64,000 nucleotides of DNA from JAKCDU01 sp035551615 (lineage in GTDB: Bacteria; Actinomycetota; Acidimicrobiia; Acidimicrobiales; Palsa-688): positions 1 through 64,000 of the forward strand of contig DASZNC010000159.1 of the NCBI GenBank assembly GCA_035551615.1, given 5' to 3'. Below, piece after piece: positions 1-8,271 of this stretch. The position numbers and the translations under genes are program-made. Numbering within the stretch: the first letter of the stretch is position 1; each line of letters begins with the position of its first letter. The notes beneath the pieces were generated by a model. The model worked only from the letters and a program-made list of their open reading frames with translations. It ran no database searches and was not told the DNA's origin.

Positions 1-59
1 GGCCCGGCGTCTGAATCAGGGCTGAGCCGCCCCGATCAGGGGTGACCATCCGCCTCGAG

Positions 60-104
60 GGGGTGCCTGGGCCGTTCGGATTTCATCCGGCGGCCGGGCA
101 CCCC
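60..104 (+). terminator. Stem-loop, probable terminator of an upstream gene
   Basis: A long inverted repeat pairs GGGGTGCC at 60-67 with GGCACCCC at 97-104. Inside it sits a second small hairpin (CGGAT at 77-81 with ATCCG at 85-89). There is no T-run after it, as is common in high-GC actinobacteria. No gene is seen in bases 1-283, so the hairpin most likely ends a transcript that starts before the window. The rest of the stretch up to 283 probably holds the promoter of the diguanylate cyclase gene, but I cannot pick out its boxes. Confidence 0.5.
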
Positions 105-283
105 TTGCGCGGATGTGCCCTAAATCCAAATAGCCGGTTACAGAAGTTTCTTCGATAGTCCGGTTTTGCTGACCGTTTCGGCCCCGGACGGGGTCCCATA
201 TGTACCTTTCAAAAGCGCTCGTCTAGCATTTTTGATTGTTCATGACGAAGGCACTGGGGTGGGTGCCAGAGTGAGTCGAGGAT

Positions 284-1651
284 GTGGCCGAGATCGAGCA
301 ACAACTGAGGGGCAGGGCCCAGAACACAGCTATAGCCGCACTCGAAGTCGTCCCCTTCGCCATGCTCATCACAGATGGGGCGGGGGGCGCCCTGGCGGTC
401 AACACCAAGTGGATGGAACTCTCCGGGCTGGGCCGCTCGGAATCCCTTGGACAAGGGTGGCTGGACGCGCTCAACAGCGAGGTCCGGTACCGCCTACGTG
501 AGGACGTCCTGCGCGTGGCCGGCACCGGCGACGGTACGACCGTCGACTATCAGCTGGACAGCGCCACGGGTCGCCGCTGGGCCCGCTGGTGGGTGAGCCG
601 CCACGAGTTGGACGGCATCCCACTGGTCGCCGTCGCCGCCGCTGACATCGAAGACGACTATGCCCGCCAGCAGAATCTGTACCACCTGGCCACGCACGAC
701 TCGTTGACCGGGTTGGTCAACCGCAGCCACTTCGTCGAAGCCATCGAGCAGGCGATGCTGCGGGGCCAGCGCCAGTCTCGACATGTGGCCGTCGTCTATG
801 TCGACCTGGACGGGTTCAAGCGGGTCAACGATCGGGGCGGCCATTCCCTCGGCGACCGGGTGCTGAACGCCATCGCCGCTCGGCTGCGCCACGCCGTCCG
901 GGCGGCTGACATGGTCGCCCGAATCGGGGGTGACGAGTTCGCCGTGCTGTGCGAAGGGCTGAGCGTGGCCGAACAGGCCGACGTGGTCGCCCGCCGCATC
1001 TCGGTCGCCCTCACTGAGTCGGTCGAGTTGGACGGCGAGCGCTGGTCGGTCGCCGCCTCGGTCGGCGCAGCAGTGGACCGGGGCGACCCCGAGAACGCCG
1101 AGGACCTGATCGACCGGGCCGACCGGGCCATGTACTCGATCAAGCTGACCCGCCGTACCTCCGACCGACCGACGGAGCGCCAACCGGAACGCCGCCGGGC
1201 GACCGACGCGCCGTACCAGCCCGGCCCGGCCCCCGAAGTCGCCCCCACCGGTCGCCCGGTCGAGGCCGACTACCACGACCGGGAGGCACCGCCGGCCCGA
1301 GGCGACGCCGTCTACGCCGATCGGTTCCGCGGCGAGAACCCGGCAGCCGGTCGGTCGCAGTCGGAACGCTACGGCGAGCACCCGACCGACGTCGGTGCCC
1401 TCGATCCGGATGAGGCCCGCCGGGCCCTGCGGGACCTGGCCGAAGCGGCCGGCGCGTTCCGCACGCCGGCACCATCGGCCCAGCCGGAGCCACGTCCCGA
1501 CACCGATCCGGCCCGGCACCGCTTGGCCGCGGATGTCCTGCACCTGCGGGAGAGCATCGACTCGATCCGCCGCATGCTCGATCGCCTGCTGGCGACAGAG
1601 AGCGGGGTCATCGACATCCGGGAGCAGCACGGTCGCTACGAGCGACACTGA
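284..1651 (+). CDS. PAS-GGDEF diguanylate cyclase
   Basis: Likely makes the second messenger c-di-GMP from two GTP. The 455-residue protein has a PAS-like sensor region (about residues 15-120) followed by a GGDEF domain (about 140-295). The active-site motif GGDEF is intact near residue 215 and the metal-binding YVDLDGFKRVND segment is present. RAAD lies exactly five residues before GGDEF, which fits the inhibitory I-site RxxD, so product feedback is likely. No EAL domain and no membrane segment are seen, so it should be soluble. Residues about 300-415 are Arg/Pro-rich and probably disordered, followed by a helix near the C terminus. The start is GTG at 284. Effector candidates include the BldD-like gene at 16833. 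Confidence 0.9.
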   Translation: MAEIEQQLRGRAQNTAIAALEVVPFAMLITDGAGGALAVNTKWMELSGLGRSESLGQGWLDALNSEVRYRLREDVLRVAGTGDGTTVDYQLDSATGRRWARWWVSRHELDGIPLVAVAAADIEDDYARQQNLYHLATHDSLTGLVNRSHFVEAIEQAMLRGQRQSRHVAVVYVDLDGFKRVNDRGGHSLGDRVLNAIAARLRHAVRAADMVARIGGDEFAVLCEGLSVAEQADVVARRISVALTESVELDGERWSVAASVGAAVDRGDPENAEDLIDRADRAMYSIKLTRRTSDRPTERQPERRRATDAPYQPGPAPEVAPTGRPVEADYHDREAPPARGDAVYADRFRGENPAAGRSQSERYGEHPTDVGALDPDEARRALRDLAEAAGAFRTPAPSAQPEPRPDTDPARHRLAADVLHLRESIDSIRRMLDRLLATESGVIDIREQHGRYERH

Positions 1652-1749
1652 ATCGTCGCTATTACAGCTCGTATCGTGTAATCTCATAGCTGGTCCCCCG
1701 GTTCAGGGTCTCGGGACCGCCCACTTGCTGATGCGAGAGGACGGTTCCT

Positions 1750-2592
1750 TTGACCACATCTGTTCCCGAGGCGCTCGATGACCTGGCGGCCGACCTGCAG
1801 GAGCGCCATGGCCCCTCGGTGGCCCGGGCCGGGCGACCTTCCTGGCTCCAGCTGGAATGGATCCAGGGTGCCTGGCGGAGCGCTCCTGTCCTCGACGACC
1901 GCGGCCTGTTCGGGTGCCGGGTGCCGGCCCGGTTCGGCGCGGTGGCCGTCGTGGCGACCGGTCGCCTGCGGGCCATCGATGACGCTCACGAGCCGCCGGC
2001 CGAACTTCGCTCCGGTTTCGCCGGTGGCCTGACGCTGGCCTGCGTCGTCGATCGCGCCGGTTCCGTCGGCTCCCACATCCGTCTGCCCGACGGTGGCTTG
2101 ATCGGGACCCACCCTCAGGCCGGGATGATGATGGACACCCTGCGCCGCTCACTCGGGCTGCCCACGGCGCCGCCGCCCGAATCGGTTGTCCGCGTGCACC
2201 TGTTGCACTGGATGGAGGCCATCATCGATGCCCCGGCCGGGCATCGCCTGGGTTGGGAAGCCGTTCTGGCCGCCTACCCGTGGATCAGCCACTTCTCCTT
2301 CGCCGACGCCGACGAGGCCGAGTTGATGATTCAAGCCATGATCTGGGTGCATGGCTGGTCCAGCCTCCGGACCCGGGTGGCGGCCGGGGTCGACGAGTGC
2401 GAGGACCTGTCGCCGGCCGATGCCGACTGGATGGACGACGGCATGTTCGCCCGTTGGATCCTCGACTTCACTCCTCCGATCGACCCGCTCGTCGCCCGGG
2501 CCGTCCGCGTCGCCACACCGGCCGCCGGCCACCGCTTGCGGGCCTTCGTCCGGGAGCTGATCGACGAGGCGGAAGCGGCCCAAACCGCCTGA
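1750..2592 (+). CDS. Conserved hypothetical protein (280 aa)
   Basis: I do not recognise this family. The protein is soluble-looking, with no signal peptide or membrane helix, and has a Trp-rich middle part (LLHWMEAIID, YPWISHFSF, IWVHGWSSL) and an acidic helical C-terminal half. The best start is TTG at 1750, with AGAGG about ten bases upstream. Codon use and length make it a real gene. It follows the diguanylate cyclase by about 100 bases in the same direction, but nothing ties the two together functionally. Confidence 0.75.
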   Translation: MTTSVPEALDDLAADLQERHGPSVARAGRPSWLQLEWIQGAWRSAPVLDDRGLFGCRVPARFGAVAVVATGRLRAIDDAHEPPAELRSGFAGGLTLACVVDRAGSVGSHIRLPDGGLIGTHPQAGMMMDTLRRSLGLPTAPPPESVVRVHLLHWMEAIIDAPAGHRLGWEAVLAAYPWISHFSFADADEAELMIQAMIWVHGWSSLRTRVAAGVDECEDLSPADADWMDDGMFARWILDFTPPIDPLVARAVRVATPAAGHRLRAFVRELIDEAEAAQTA

Positions 2593-2719
2593 CCGACCCC
2601 TTATCGGGCGGTTCCGGCAAGCCCCTATTTCCGGTCCGAACCCACTGCTAGCGTTCGCGTCGGCCGATCTGTCCGCGGGGATGGGTCAACGGCCGGGATC
2701 CGGATAACGGAGGGGCACC

Positions 2720-3574
2720 ATGGCTTGGGGAGACACCGTCGCCGACTGGAAAATCCTGCTCGAGGAGCTGGGCATGACCGAGTTCTTCAGGGACACGGCG
2801 ATCCCGACGACCATCGAGGACCTGCTCAAGGACGGCAACTGGGAAGTCCTGCTGCACGCCTACGCCCAGAAGGAGTTCTCCGCTGAGAACGTCGAGTTCC
2901 TGCGGGCCGTGGCCACCTTCGAGGCCAGCGGCGACCTGAATCAGGCCGCCGAAATCTACGGCCAGTACGTGTCGGCCGACGCCGCCCAGCAGGTCAACCT
3001 GCCGGCCTCCATGCGTAAGGACCTGGAGGAGATCTTCGGACCGGACAAGGAGGGGATCGGGCCCCCCAGCGTGTTCGACTCCGCCAAGGGCGAGATCATC
3101 GCCCTCCTGCGGCGGGACACCTTTGTCCGCTTCCGGGCCGCTGCGGTGGCCGCGCAACAGAAGATGATGAAGGAGTACGTCGACGCCAACTCGGTCACCG
3201 ACGACGAGACCGACTGGGACAACATCGGCGGCCGGGACAGGGCCGACGCCGCCGGCGGCCTGACGCTCGAGGACATCGACGAAGGCGCGGTAGCGACGGT
3301 CAACGCGACCGAGATGAAGGCACTGTCCGTGGACGGCACGGTCGCGTTCGTCCAGGTCGGCCAGATCGTCCTGCTCGGCAAGAACCACGATCCTCAGTAC
3401 TACGGAGTACTGGGCGGCCAGCCGACGCCCCAGAACGGGACACTCAAGATGGTGTCCAAGGGCGGCGCCTTCGGGGCCGGCAAGGTCCAGGTCTCGGGCA
3501 CGACCGACACGGCCAACTTCGAGGCCGCCATCCGCCAGGCCTCGCAGAAGAAGATCGACTTCACCTTCGCCTGA
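2720..3574 (+). CDS. RGS-domain protein (regulator of G-protein signalling fold)
   Basis: The 284-residue protein carries what looks like a full RGS box at about residues 35-150. The hallmark FSAENVEFLRAV matches the eukaryotic pattern F-S-E-N-x-x-F-W. It is followed by AAEIYGQYV, the QVNL segment and FDSAKGEIIALLRRDTFVRF, in the order and spacing of RGS helices 4-8. Eukaryotic RGS domains speed GTP hydrolysis by G-alpha. Bacteria have no G-alpha, so the role here is unknown, perhaps as a protein-interaction scaffold. The C-terminal 100 residues (about 180-284) form a separate unrecognised domain. The start is ATG 2720, with GGAGGGG just upstream. A strong hairpin follows the gene, so it is monocistronic. 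Confidence 0.75.
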   Translation: MAWGDTVADWKILLEELGMTEFFRDTAIPTTIEDLLKDGNWEVLLHAYAQKEFSAENVEFLRAVATFEASGDLNQAAEIYGQYVSADAAQQVNLPASMRKDLEEIFGPDKEGIGPPSVFDSAKGEIIALLRRDTFVRFRAAAVAAQQKMMKEYVDANSVTDDETDWDNIGGRDRADAAGGLTLEDIDEGAVATVNATEMKALSVDGTVAFVQVGQIVLLGKNHDPQYYGVLGGQPTPQNGTLKMVSKGGAFGAGKVQVSGTTDTANFEAAIRQASQKKIDFTFA

Positions 3575-3601
3575 CCGGACTGGCCCCACCCGGAATTGCT
3601 G

Positions 3602-3634
3602 AGGTCCCTGACCTGAGCTCCGGGTCAGGGACCT
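3602..3634 (+). terminator. Strong hairpin terminator after the RGS gene
   Basis: A perfect 12-bp stem (AGGTCCCTGACC at 3602-3613 with GGTCAGGGACCT at 3623-3634) closes a 9-base loop and lies 28 bases after the stop of the RGS gene. It is followed by a mixed G/T stretch rather than a pure T-run. It also separates that gene from the oppositely oriented tRNA-Val. Confidence 0.8.
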
Positions 3635-3641
3635 TGAGGTT

Positions 3642-3718
3642 TGGTGGGCGCAGAGGGAATCGAACCCCCGACCTCATGCGCGTCATGCATGCGCTCTAAC
3701 CAACTGAGCTATGCGCCC
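3642..3718 (-). tRNA. tRNA-Val (anticodon GAC)
   Basis: Read on the minus strand this folds as a full cloverleaf. The acceptor stem is GGGCGCA with TGCGCCC and the D arm is GCTC/GAGC. The anticodon stem CATGC/GCATG encloses the loop ATGACGC, so the anticodon is GAC (Val, codon GTC). The T arm has the loop TTCGATT. The discriminator base is A and CCA is encoded at 3642-3644. Confidence 0.97.
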
Positions 3719-3815
3719 TTGTCGCAGAAGGAGCCTGACGATATCACGGCCCGCGCCGGGGTCCGGGGCGGCGTGACCCCGCTCGGCCGGCCTCCCATCT
3801 AGGCTGGTCGACCTC

Positions 3816-4796
3816 ATGGTCGCGTCGGTGCTGTCCTACATCCCGAGCCCCCCGACCAGCGGCATCAGCGTGGGCCCCCTGCGCCTGCACGTGTACGGCC
3901 TGCTGATCGCCGCCGGGATCGCAGCGGCGGTGTGGATGTCGCAACGGCGCTGGGACATCATCGGCGGCCGGGCCGGCACCATGTCCGCGCTCGCCGTATG
4001 GGGTGTCCCCGGGGGCCTCATCGGCGCCCGCGTCTACAGCCTGGCGACCAGTTGGAACACCGACACCAACGGCCACTTTCTATGGGCCTTCGAGCTCTGG
4101 CGGGGCGGGTTGGGCATATGGGGCGGCGTCATCGGTGGCATCGCTCTCGGGTGGGTCGGCGCCTACCGGGCTGGGATACCGATCGCTCCCCTGCTGGACT
4201 GCGTCGCGCCTGCCTTTGCGTTGGCCCAGGCCGTCGGCCGGTGGGGCAACTACTTCAATCAGGAACTGTACGGCTGGCAGAGCTCGCTTCCCTGGGCGGT
4301 CAAGATCGACCATCCGACGGCGACCCACATGGTGGCCGGGCAGTCGGTCGTCTACCCGCCGGGATCGACGTTCCAGCCGACGTTCCTCTACGAATGCATC
4401 TGGGACCTGATCGTCTTTGCGCTGGTGATCGCCGTCGAGCGCCGCTTCCGCATCCGGCGCGGCTACCTCATCACCGCCTACGCCGCTCTGTACACCTTCG
4501 GCCGCTTCTTCACGGAGTACATGCGCATCGACACCGCCCATCGGTTCTGGGGCCTGCGCCTGAACGACTGGACCAGCGTCGCCGTCTTCGTCGTCGCCCT
4601 CGCCGTCCTGTACCTCAGGGGCCGGGGCGGTCCCGACGACGACTGCGCCGGCGACCCGCTACCGAGCGACGCTCCCTACGCCCGGGCCGACCGGGCCGGA
4701 TCCCCGGGGCTCGAGCCGCCGACCCATGCCGGCGACGAAACTCAGGAGCCCGACCCCATCGCCTCCGAGTCGGCGTCGGGCAGTGGCCCGACGTAG
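3816..4796 (+). CDS. lgt: Prolipoprotein diacylglyceryl transferase
   Basis: Lgt moves a diacylglyceryl group from phosphatidylglycerol to the lipobox cysteine of pre-lipoproteins in the membrane, the first step of lipoprotein maturation. The 326-residue protein shows the family's polytopic pattern (about seven hydrophobic segments). It has the Lgt signature region AVGRWGNYFNQELYG near residues 140-155 and an HVYGLL start like the HxYGL of other Lgts. The last 60 residues are a hydrophilic acidic tail found in actinobacterial forms. ATG 3816 lies close behind the tRNA-Val promoter side. The 3' end overlaps the convergent HTH-citrate-synthase gene by 55 bases, so the two transcripts are antisense there. 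Confidence 0.95.
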   Translation: MVASVLSYIPSPPTSGISVGPLRLHVYGLLIAAGIAAAVWMSQRRWDIIGGRAGTMSALAVWGVPGGLIGARVYSLATSWNTDTNGHFLWAFELWRGGLGIWGGVIGGIALGWVGAYRAGIPIAPLLDCVAPAFALAQAVGRWGNYFNQELYGWQSSLPWAVKIDHPTATHMVAGQSVVYPPGSTFQPTFLYECIWDLIVFALVIAVERRFRIRRGYLITAYAALYTFGRFFTEYMRIDTAHRFWGLRLNDWTSVAVFVVALAVLYLRGRGGPDDDCAGDPLPSDAPYARADRAGSPGLEPPTHAGDETQEPDPIASESASGSGPT

Positions 4797-6019
4797 TCGG
4801 CCCGCGTCCGGAACCGGGTCGGGGCGATGTACTCCTCGATGGCGTGCGCCAGCCACCCGGCCGCCTTGGCCAGGGTGAACATGGCCTGGCCGCTACCGGG
4901 AACCATGCCCGCACAGTAGGAAAGGGCGCCCAGACCCAGATCGAAATTGGGGGGCGGGAAGCCCCGCTCGGCGGCCACCTCGATCAGCCGGCTCACCGTG
5001 TCTCGGCGGTCGGCCGGCCCCACCTCGCCCAGCCGGGCCAGCAGTTCCCGGCCGCGCGGGTCGCCCTCGGGGTAGAGGGGCATGCCGAACCCGTGAGGCA
5101 CCTCCTCGCCCCGCTTCAGGCGCGACCCGATGGCCCGTTCCGGCCCGACCCGCGACGCTTCGTGGAGGAGGGATTCGACCTCGCCCGGCGCGCCCGTGCT
5201 GCCCGGCTGCCAACTGCCGCTGGCCGGTCCCAGACCGGTCAACACGACGGCGTACGGGTCGGCCCGGAACGATGCCGCCAGGCGGGCGGCCAGGGTGGAC
5301 GGGGCCAGTTCGTGATCCGCAGCCAGTACCAGCGCGGCATCCACCGCCGCCAGTCCGGCTTCCGATGGGGGCTCAGCGCCCAGGCCCCGCCACACCCGTT
5401 CCCGAACCGGTACCTCAGCATGGATCGGGTCGGCCAAGGGGAGGGCCTGGGCGAGAACGGTCAGTATGCCCCGGGCCGTGACCGGCACGCCGGCCGGGTT
5501 CAGGTCGTGGCGCAGTTCGTCCACGACCGACGCGGCGACCACTGCGGCCATGTACCGCTCGACCGGTTCGACGCCCGCCCGGCTCGCCCCGATGGCGGCC
5601 ATGGCCGCGCCGACGGCCTCGCCGACCGGGTCCGCAACCAGCCAGGCTTCCGACGTGCCGTCCCATTCGCCGGTCCACAGCCACGTCGCCACCTCCTCGA
5701 ACGGTCGGGTACGGGACAGTTCGACGGCATCGAGCCCCCGGTAGTACAGGCGGTCACCGTCGATATAGGTGAGTTCGGTCACGAACACCGGATCACCGGC
5801 GGCCCGCTCGGTGGCGGTGCGGCGGGGACCGGTCCGCCCGGGCCGGCCCGGGTTGCGCCCGGACCGGGCCAGCTGGACCACTTCATGCAGGGCGAAGGTG
5901 CTCCCCTTCGAGGTCCGTTCCGGATGCAGGAGGCCGCGGCTGACGTAGGCGTAGAGCGTGGCCGGCTTGACCCCCAACCGCTCAGCCGCTTCGGCACTGG
6001 ACACCCGCCGGTTGATCAT
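4742..6019 (-). CDS. HTH domain fused to degenerate citrate-synthase domain; probable regulator
   Basis: Residues about 1-55 form a MerR/excisionase-type winged helix (SSAEAAERLGVKPATLYAYV, then GLLHPE). Residues about 75-415 follow the citrate synthase fold. The substrate-site AADHE motif and an NFD motif remain. The catalytic-His motif GPxHGG is replaced by GPASGS, and the GFGHxVY motif is GFGMPLY. Two of the key histidines are therefore gone, and I infer a non-catalytic sensor that binds citrate-cycle ligands and DNA. HTH-citrate synthase fusions are known in actinobacterial sequence data, but I know of no proven role. ATG 6019 lies inside a perfect palindrome. No Shine-Dalgarno is visible, so translation may be leaderless. 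It is divergent from an intact citrate synthase gene. Confidence 0.85.
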   Translation of the reverse strand: MINRRVSSAEAAERLGVKPATLYAYVSRGLLHPERTSKGSTFALHEVVQLARSGRNPGRPGRTGPRRTATERAAGDPVFVTELTYIDGDRLYYRGLDAVELSRTRPFEEVATWLWTGEWDGTSEAWLVADPVGEAVGAAMAAIGASRAGVEPVERYMAAVVAASVVDELRHDLNPAGVPVTARGILTVLAQALPLADPIHAEVPVRERVWRGLGAEPPSEAGLAAVDAALVLAADHELAPSTLAARLAASFRADPYAVVLTGLGPASGSWQPGSTGAPGEVESLLHEASRVGPERAIGSRLKRGEEVPHGFGMPLYPEGDPRGRELLARLGEVGPADRRDTVSRLIEVAAERGFPPPNFDLGLGALSYCAGMVPGSGQAMFTLAKAAGWLAHAIEEYIAPTRFRTRADYVGPLPDADSEAMGSGS

Positions 6020-6038
6020 TGATCAATATTGATCAATG
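6017..6038. promoter_or_regulatory. 22-bp perfect palindrome, probable operator
   Basis: CATTGATCAA at 6017-6026, TA, then TTGATCAATG at 6029-6038 make a perfect 22-bp palindrome. The heptamer TTGATCA occurs three times (6012, 6020, 6030). It sits in the 44-base gap between two divergent citrate-synthase-family genes and covers the start codon of the regulator gene. The stretch is AT-rich amid very GC-rich sequence. The simplest reading is an operator bound by the HTH of the adjacent protein, controlling itself and the divergent citrate synthase gene. Confidence 0.75.
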
Positions 6039-6063
6039 ACCACGGCGGAGTCAATATGAGGCC

Positions 6064-7230
6064 ATGACAACAACACCATCAGTGCCTCCCGGCCTCAAGG
6101 GTGTGGCCGTGACCGACACCACCATCGGCGACGTGCGGGGTGAGCAGGGCTTCTACCACTACCGGCAGTACTCGGCCGTGGAGTTGGCCGAGCAGAGGAC
6201 CTTCGAGGACGTATGGCAGCTGCTGCTCGACGGCGACCTGCCGACCTCCGAATCGGAACGGGCGGCGTTCGCCGCCGAGACGGTCGCAGCTCGGGCTCTG
6301 CCGGCGCCGTTGGTCGAGATGTTGGCGGAAGTCGCCCGGTCGGCGGCGACCGGCGGCGGCCTCGACGGGCTCCGCAGCGCACTGTCGCTGTACGGATCAA
6401 TTCTCGGACTGCAGCCGGTGTGGGACATCGACGCGACAAAGAGACGTCACGACCTGCTGCGCCTGGCGGCCGCCGCTCCGGTCGTGGTCGCCGCCCTGTA
6501 CCGCCTGGGGCAGGGGCTGTCGGTCATCGAGCCGGACCCGAATCTGGGCCACGTCGCCAACTACCTGTGGATGCTCCAGGGCGTGCATCCCGAACCGGAG
6601 CAGGCCCGCGCTCTCGAGCAGTACCTCATCCTCACCGTCGACCACGGGTTCAACTCGTCCACCTTCACGGCCCGGGTGATCGCCTCGACCGGCGCCGACG
6701 TGGCCGCCGCCATCGTCGGGGCCATCGGCGCGCTGTCAGGACCGCTGCACGGTGGCGCGCCCAGCCGGGCGCTCGACACCCTTGACGCCATCGGCCGACT
6801 GGACCGGGCCGAAACCTATGTCCGCGATCTCCTGAACCGGGGCGAGCGGGTCATGGGCTTCGGACACGCCGTCTACCGGACCCACGACCCGCGCTCCGAG
6901 ATGCTGAAGGCGGTGGCCACCCGGCTGGGCGGATCGCTCGCCGAGTTGGCGGTGGAGGTCGAAGCGATCGTTCTCCGGTTGCTGGCCGAGACCCGTCCCG
7001 ACCGGCCGCTGTACACCAACGTCGAGTACTACGCCGGCGTCGTCATGGATCGCTGCGGCCTGCCCCGGCAGATGTTCACCCCGACGTTCGCCGTGAGCCG
7101 GGTGGTCGGCTGGTGCGCCAATATCGCCGAGCAGGCCGACGAGCGCCGGCTCATCCGCCCGGCGGCGCGCTACGTGGGCCAGGAGCCTCCGGTCCCTGTC
7201 CCGCCGGTGGCCGGTCGATCGGCCGCTTGA
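6064..7230 (+). CDS. Citrate synthase (type II, possibly 2-methylcitrate synthase)
   Basis: Condenses oxaloacetate with acetyl-CoA (or propionyl-CoA) in the cytoplasm, entering the citrate or methylcitrate cycle. The 388-residue protein has the intact active-site blocks: VDHGFNSSTFTAR, GPLHGGAPSRAL with the catalytic His, MGFGHAVYRTHDPR, and NVEYYAGVV. In the last block Glu stands where many family members have Asp. Citrate and methylcitrate synthase cannot be told apart by eye. Propionyl-CoA from the steroid genes elsewhere in the window would make methylcitrate activity plausible (inference). ATG 6064 follows GAGG. It is divergent from the HTH-citrate-synthase-like gene, with the shared palindrome 26 bases before its start. 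Confidence 0.9.
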   Translation: MTTTPSVPPGLKGVAVTDTTIGDVRGEQGFYHYRQYSAVELAEQRTFEDVWQLLLDGDLPTSESERAAFAAETVAARALPAPLVEMLAEVARSAATGGGLDGLRSALSLYGSILGLQPVWDIDATKRRHDLLRLAAAAPVVVAALYRLGQGLSVIEPDPNLGHVANYLWMLQGVHPEPEQARALEQYLILTVDHGFNSSTFTARVIASTGADVAAAIVGAIGALSGPLHGGAPSRALDTLDAIGRLDRAETYVRDLLNRGERVMGFGHAVYRTHDPRSEMLKAVATRLGGSLAELAVEVEAIVLRLLAETRPDRPLYTNVEYYAGVVMDRCGLPRQMFTPTFAVSRVVGWCANIAEQADERRLIRPAARYVGQEPPVPVPPVAGRSAA

Positions 7231-7233
7231 GGA

Positions 7234-7914
7234 TCAGGCGGGCGGCGAGTTCCCGGGGGCTCCGGGCGGTTGCGTCGGGGCTGACCCGAACCCGAACGCC
7301 GTGCGGCTGCTGCCGATCTTGGTCGTGTCGACCACGTTGGTGGCCGTCGTGGCCGTGCCCTTGACCAACGCGGTGACCGAGACGCTGTCACCGGCGGTCA
7401 CCGCCGAGATGCCGCCGCTCTGCGAGTCGACGACCGTCGACGACTGCACGGCGTAGGTCGCGACGTAACCGTCGACGCTCTTCACGGTGATCGAGACGCG
7501 CGAGACCTTGGTGACCTGGCCGGTCTGCATGTCGACGGTCCGGAAACCCGACCCGTTCTTGGTCGTGTACTGGGCATGGACGACGGCCCCACCCGGGTCC
7601 ATCAGACCGAACCCACGCGCCGCCGGACCGCCGAAACGGCCGCCGGAGGCACCGCCGCCCGGTAACTGGGGGCGTTCCCGGCCACCGGGGACCGATGTCG
7701 TGGTCGAGGTGCCCGACGAGGCGGACAAAGCAGGGGCCTGGGTCCCGCCCCCCGACGTTGCGAACGCCAGCCCGGCCCCGGCCATCCCGAGGAACGCAGT
7801 CAGGCCTACTCCGATGGCCAGCCTCGGTACCCGCCGATGACCGGCGGCGGCGGTCGGTGCCGCCTCGGGAGCCGGGCCGTGCAGTTGGTCGTATGGATGC
7901 GGGTCCATGTCCAT
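7234..7914 (-). CDS. Membrane-anchored exported protein, DUF5666-like C-terminal domain
   Basis: A 226-residue protein with a 30-residue cytoplasmic N terminus, one hydrophobic segment (about 33-54) and then a Ser/Thr/Gly-rich linker outside the cell. The C-terminal beta-rich region is about 110-200. Phrases such as MQTGQVTKVSRVSITVKS and ISAVTAGDSVSVTA resemble DUF5666 or OB-like domains that recur in actinobacterial exported proteins; this assignment is tentative. The tail is Pro/Gly-rich. It is convergent with the citrate synthase gene, with only three bases between the stops. Confidence 0.7.
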   Translation of the reverse strand: MDMDPHPYDQLHGPAPEAAPTAAAGHRRVPRLAIGVGLTAFLGMAGAGLAFATSGGGTQAPALSASSGTSTTTSVPGGRERPQLPGGGASGGRFGGPAARGFGLMDPGGAVVHAQYTTKNGSGFRTVDMQTGQVTKVSRVSITVKSVDGYVATYAVQSSTVVDSQSGGISAVTAGDSVSVTALVKGTATTATNVVDTTKIGSSRTAFGFGSAPTQPPGAPGNSPPA

Positions 7915-7978
7915 ACCGTGATGCTGTGGGTGGAGGATTAGAGGAACCTTAAAAGTCCAGCAGAACCTGGGTTCCGGG

Positions 7979-8263
7979 TCAGAGCGTCAGGTCGATGACG
8001 GAGCCGACCCGGTTCGCCCTCCAGCCGTTGCCGCCGAGGGACCGGTAGACGTCCGACGCCTGCCGCACGGTGTTGGCGTCGGTCAGGTCGATCACCTGAA
8101 CCTCCGGTTGAGGTTCAGGGTCCGGGGCCGGTTCGGTCAGGTCCAGATACACGGCCAGCTGCTGGTAGGCCCCGGTCACGAAGGCGTCGCGCTCCGGCTC
8201 GAAGTCCGTCGCCCGGGCCTTGACCAGGAGGGCGTTCGCTTTGGCGAGGCGCTGGCCGGACAT
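7979..8263 (-). CDS. Small protein with DUF2786-like N terminus
   Basis: A 94-residue soluble protein. Its first 40 residues (KANALLVKARATDFEPERD, then AFVTGAYQQLA) resemble the LLAKAxSTxFxxEAEaf pattern of DUF2786, a short domain of unknown function. A Pro/Glu linker follows, then a short C-terminal region. It lies 8 bases beyond the stop of the class V aminotransferase gene, so it is probably the last gene of that minus-strand operon. Confidence 0.6.
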   Translation of the reverse strand: MSGQRLAKANALLVKARATDFEPERDAFVTGAYQQLAVYLDLTEPAPDPEPQPEVQVIDLTDANTVRQASDVYRSLGGNGWRANRVGSVIDLTL

Positions 8264-8271
8264 GTGACTAG

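Noticed and set aside
3932..6022. A 696-codon open frame on the plus strand across lgt and the HTH-citrate-synthase gene
   Set aside because: It runs over two well-supported genes in other frames, and its product is low-complexity Arg/Gly/Pro-rich sequence. This is the normal effect of high GC content.
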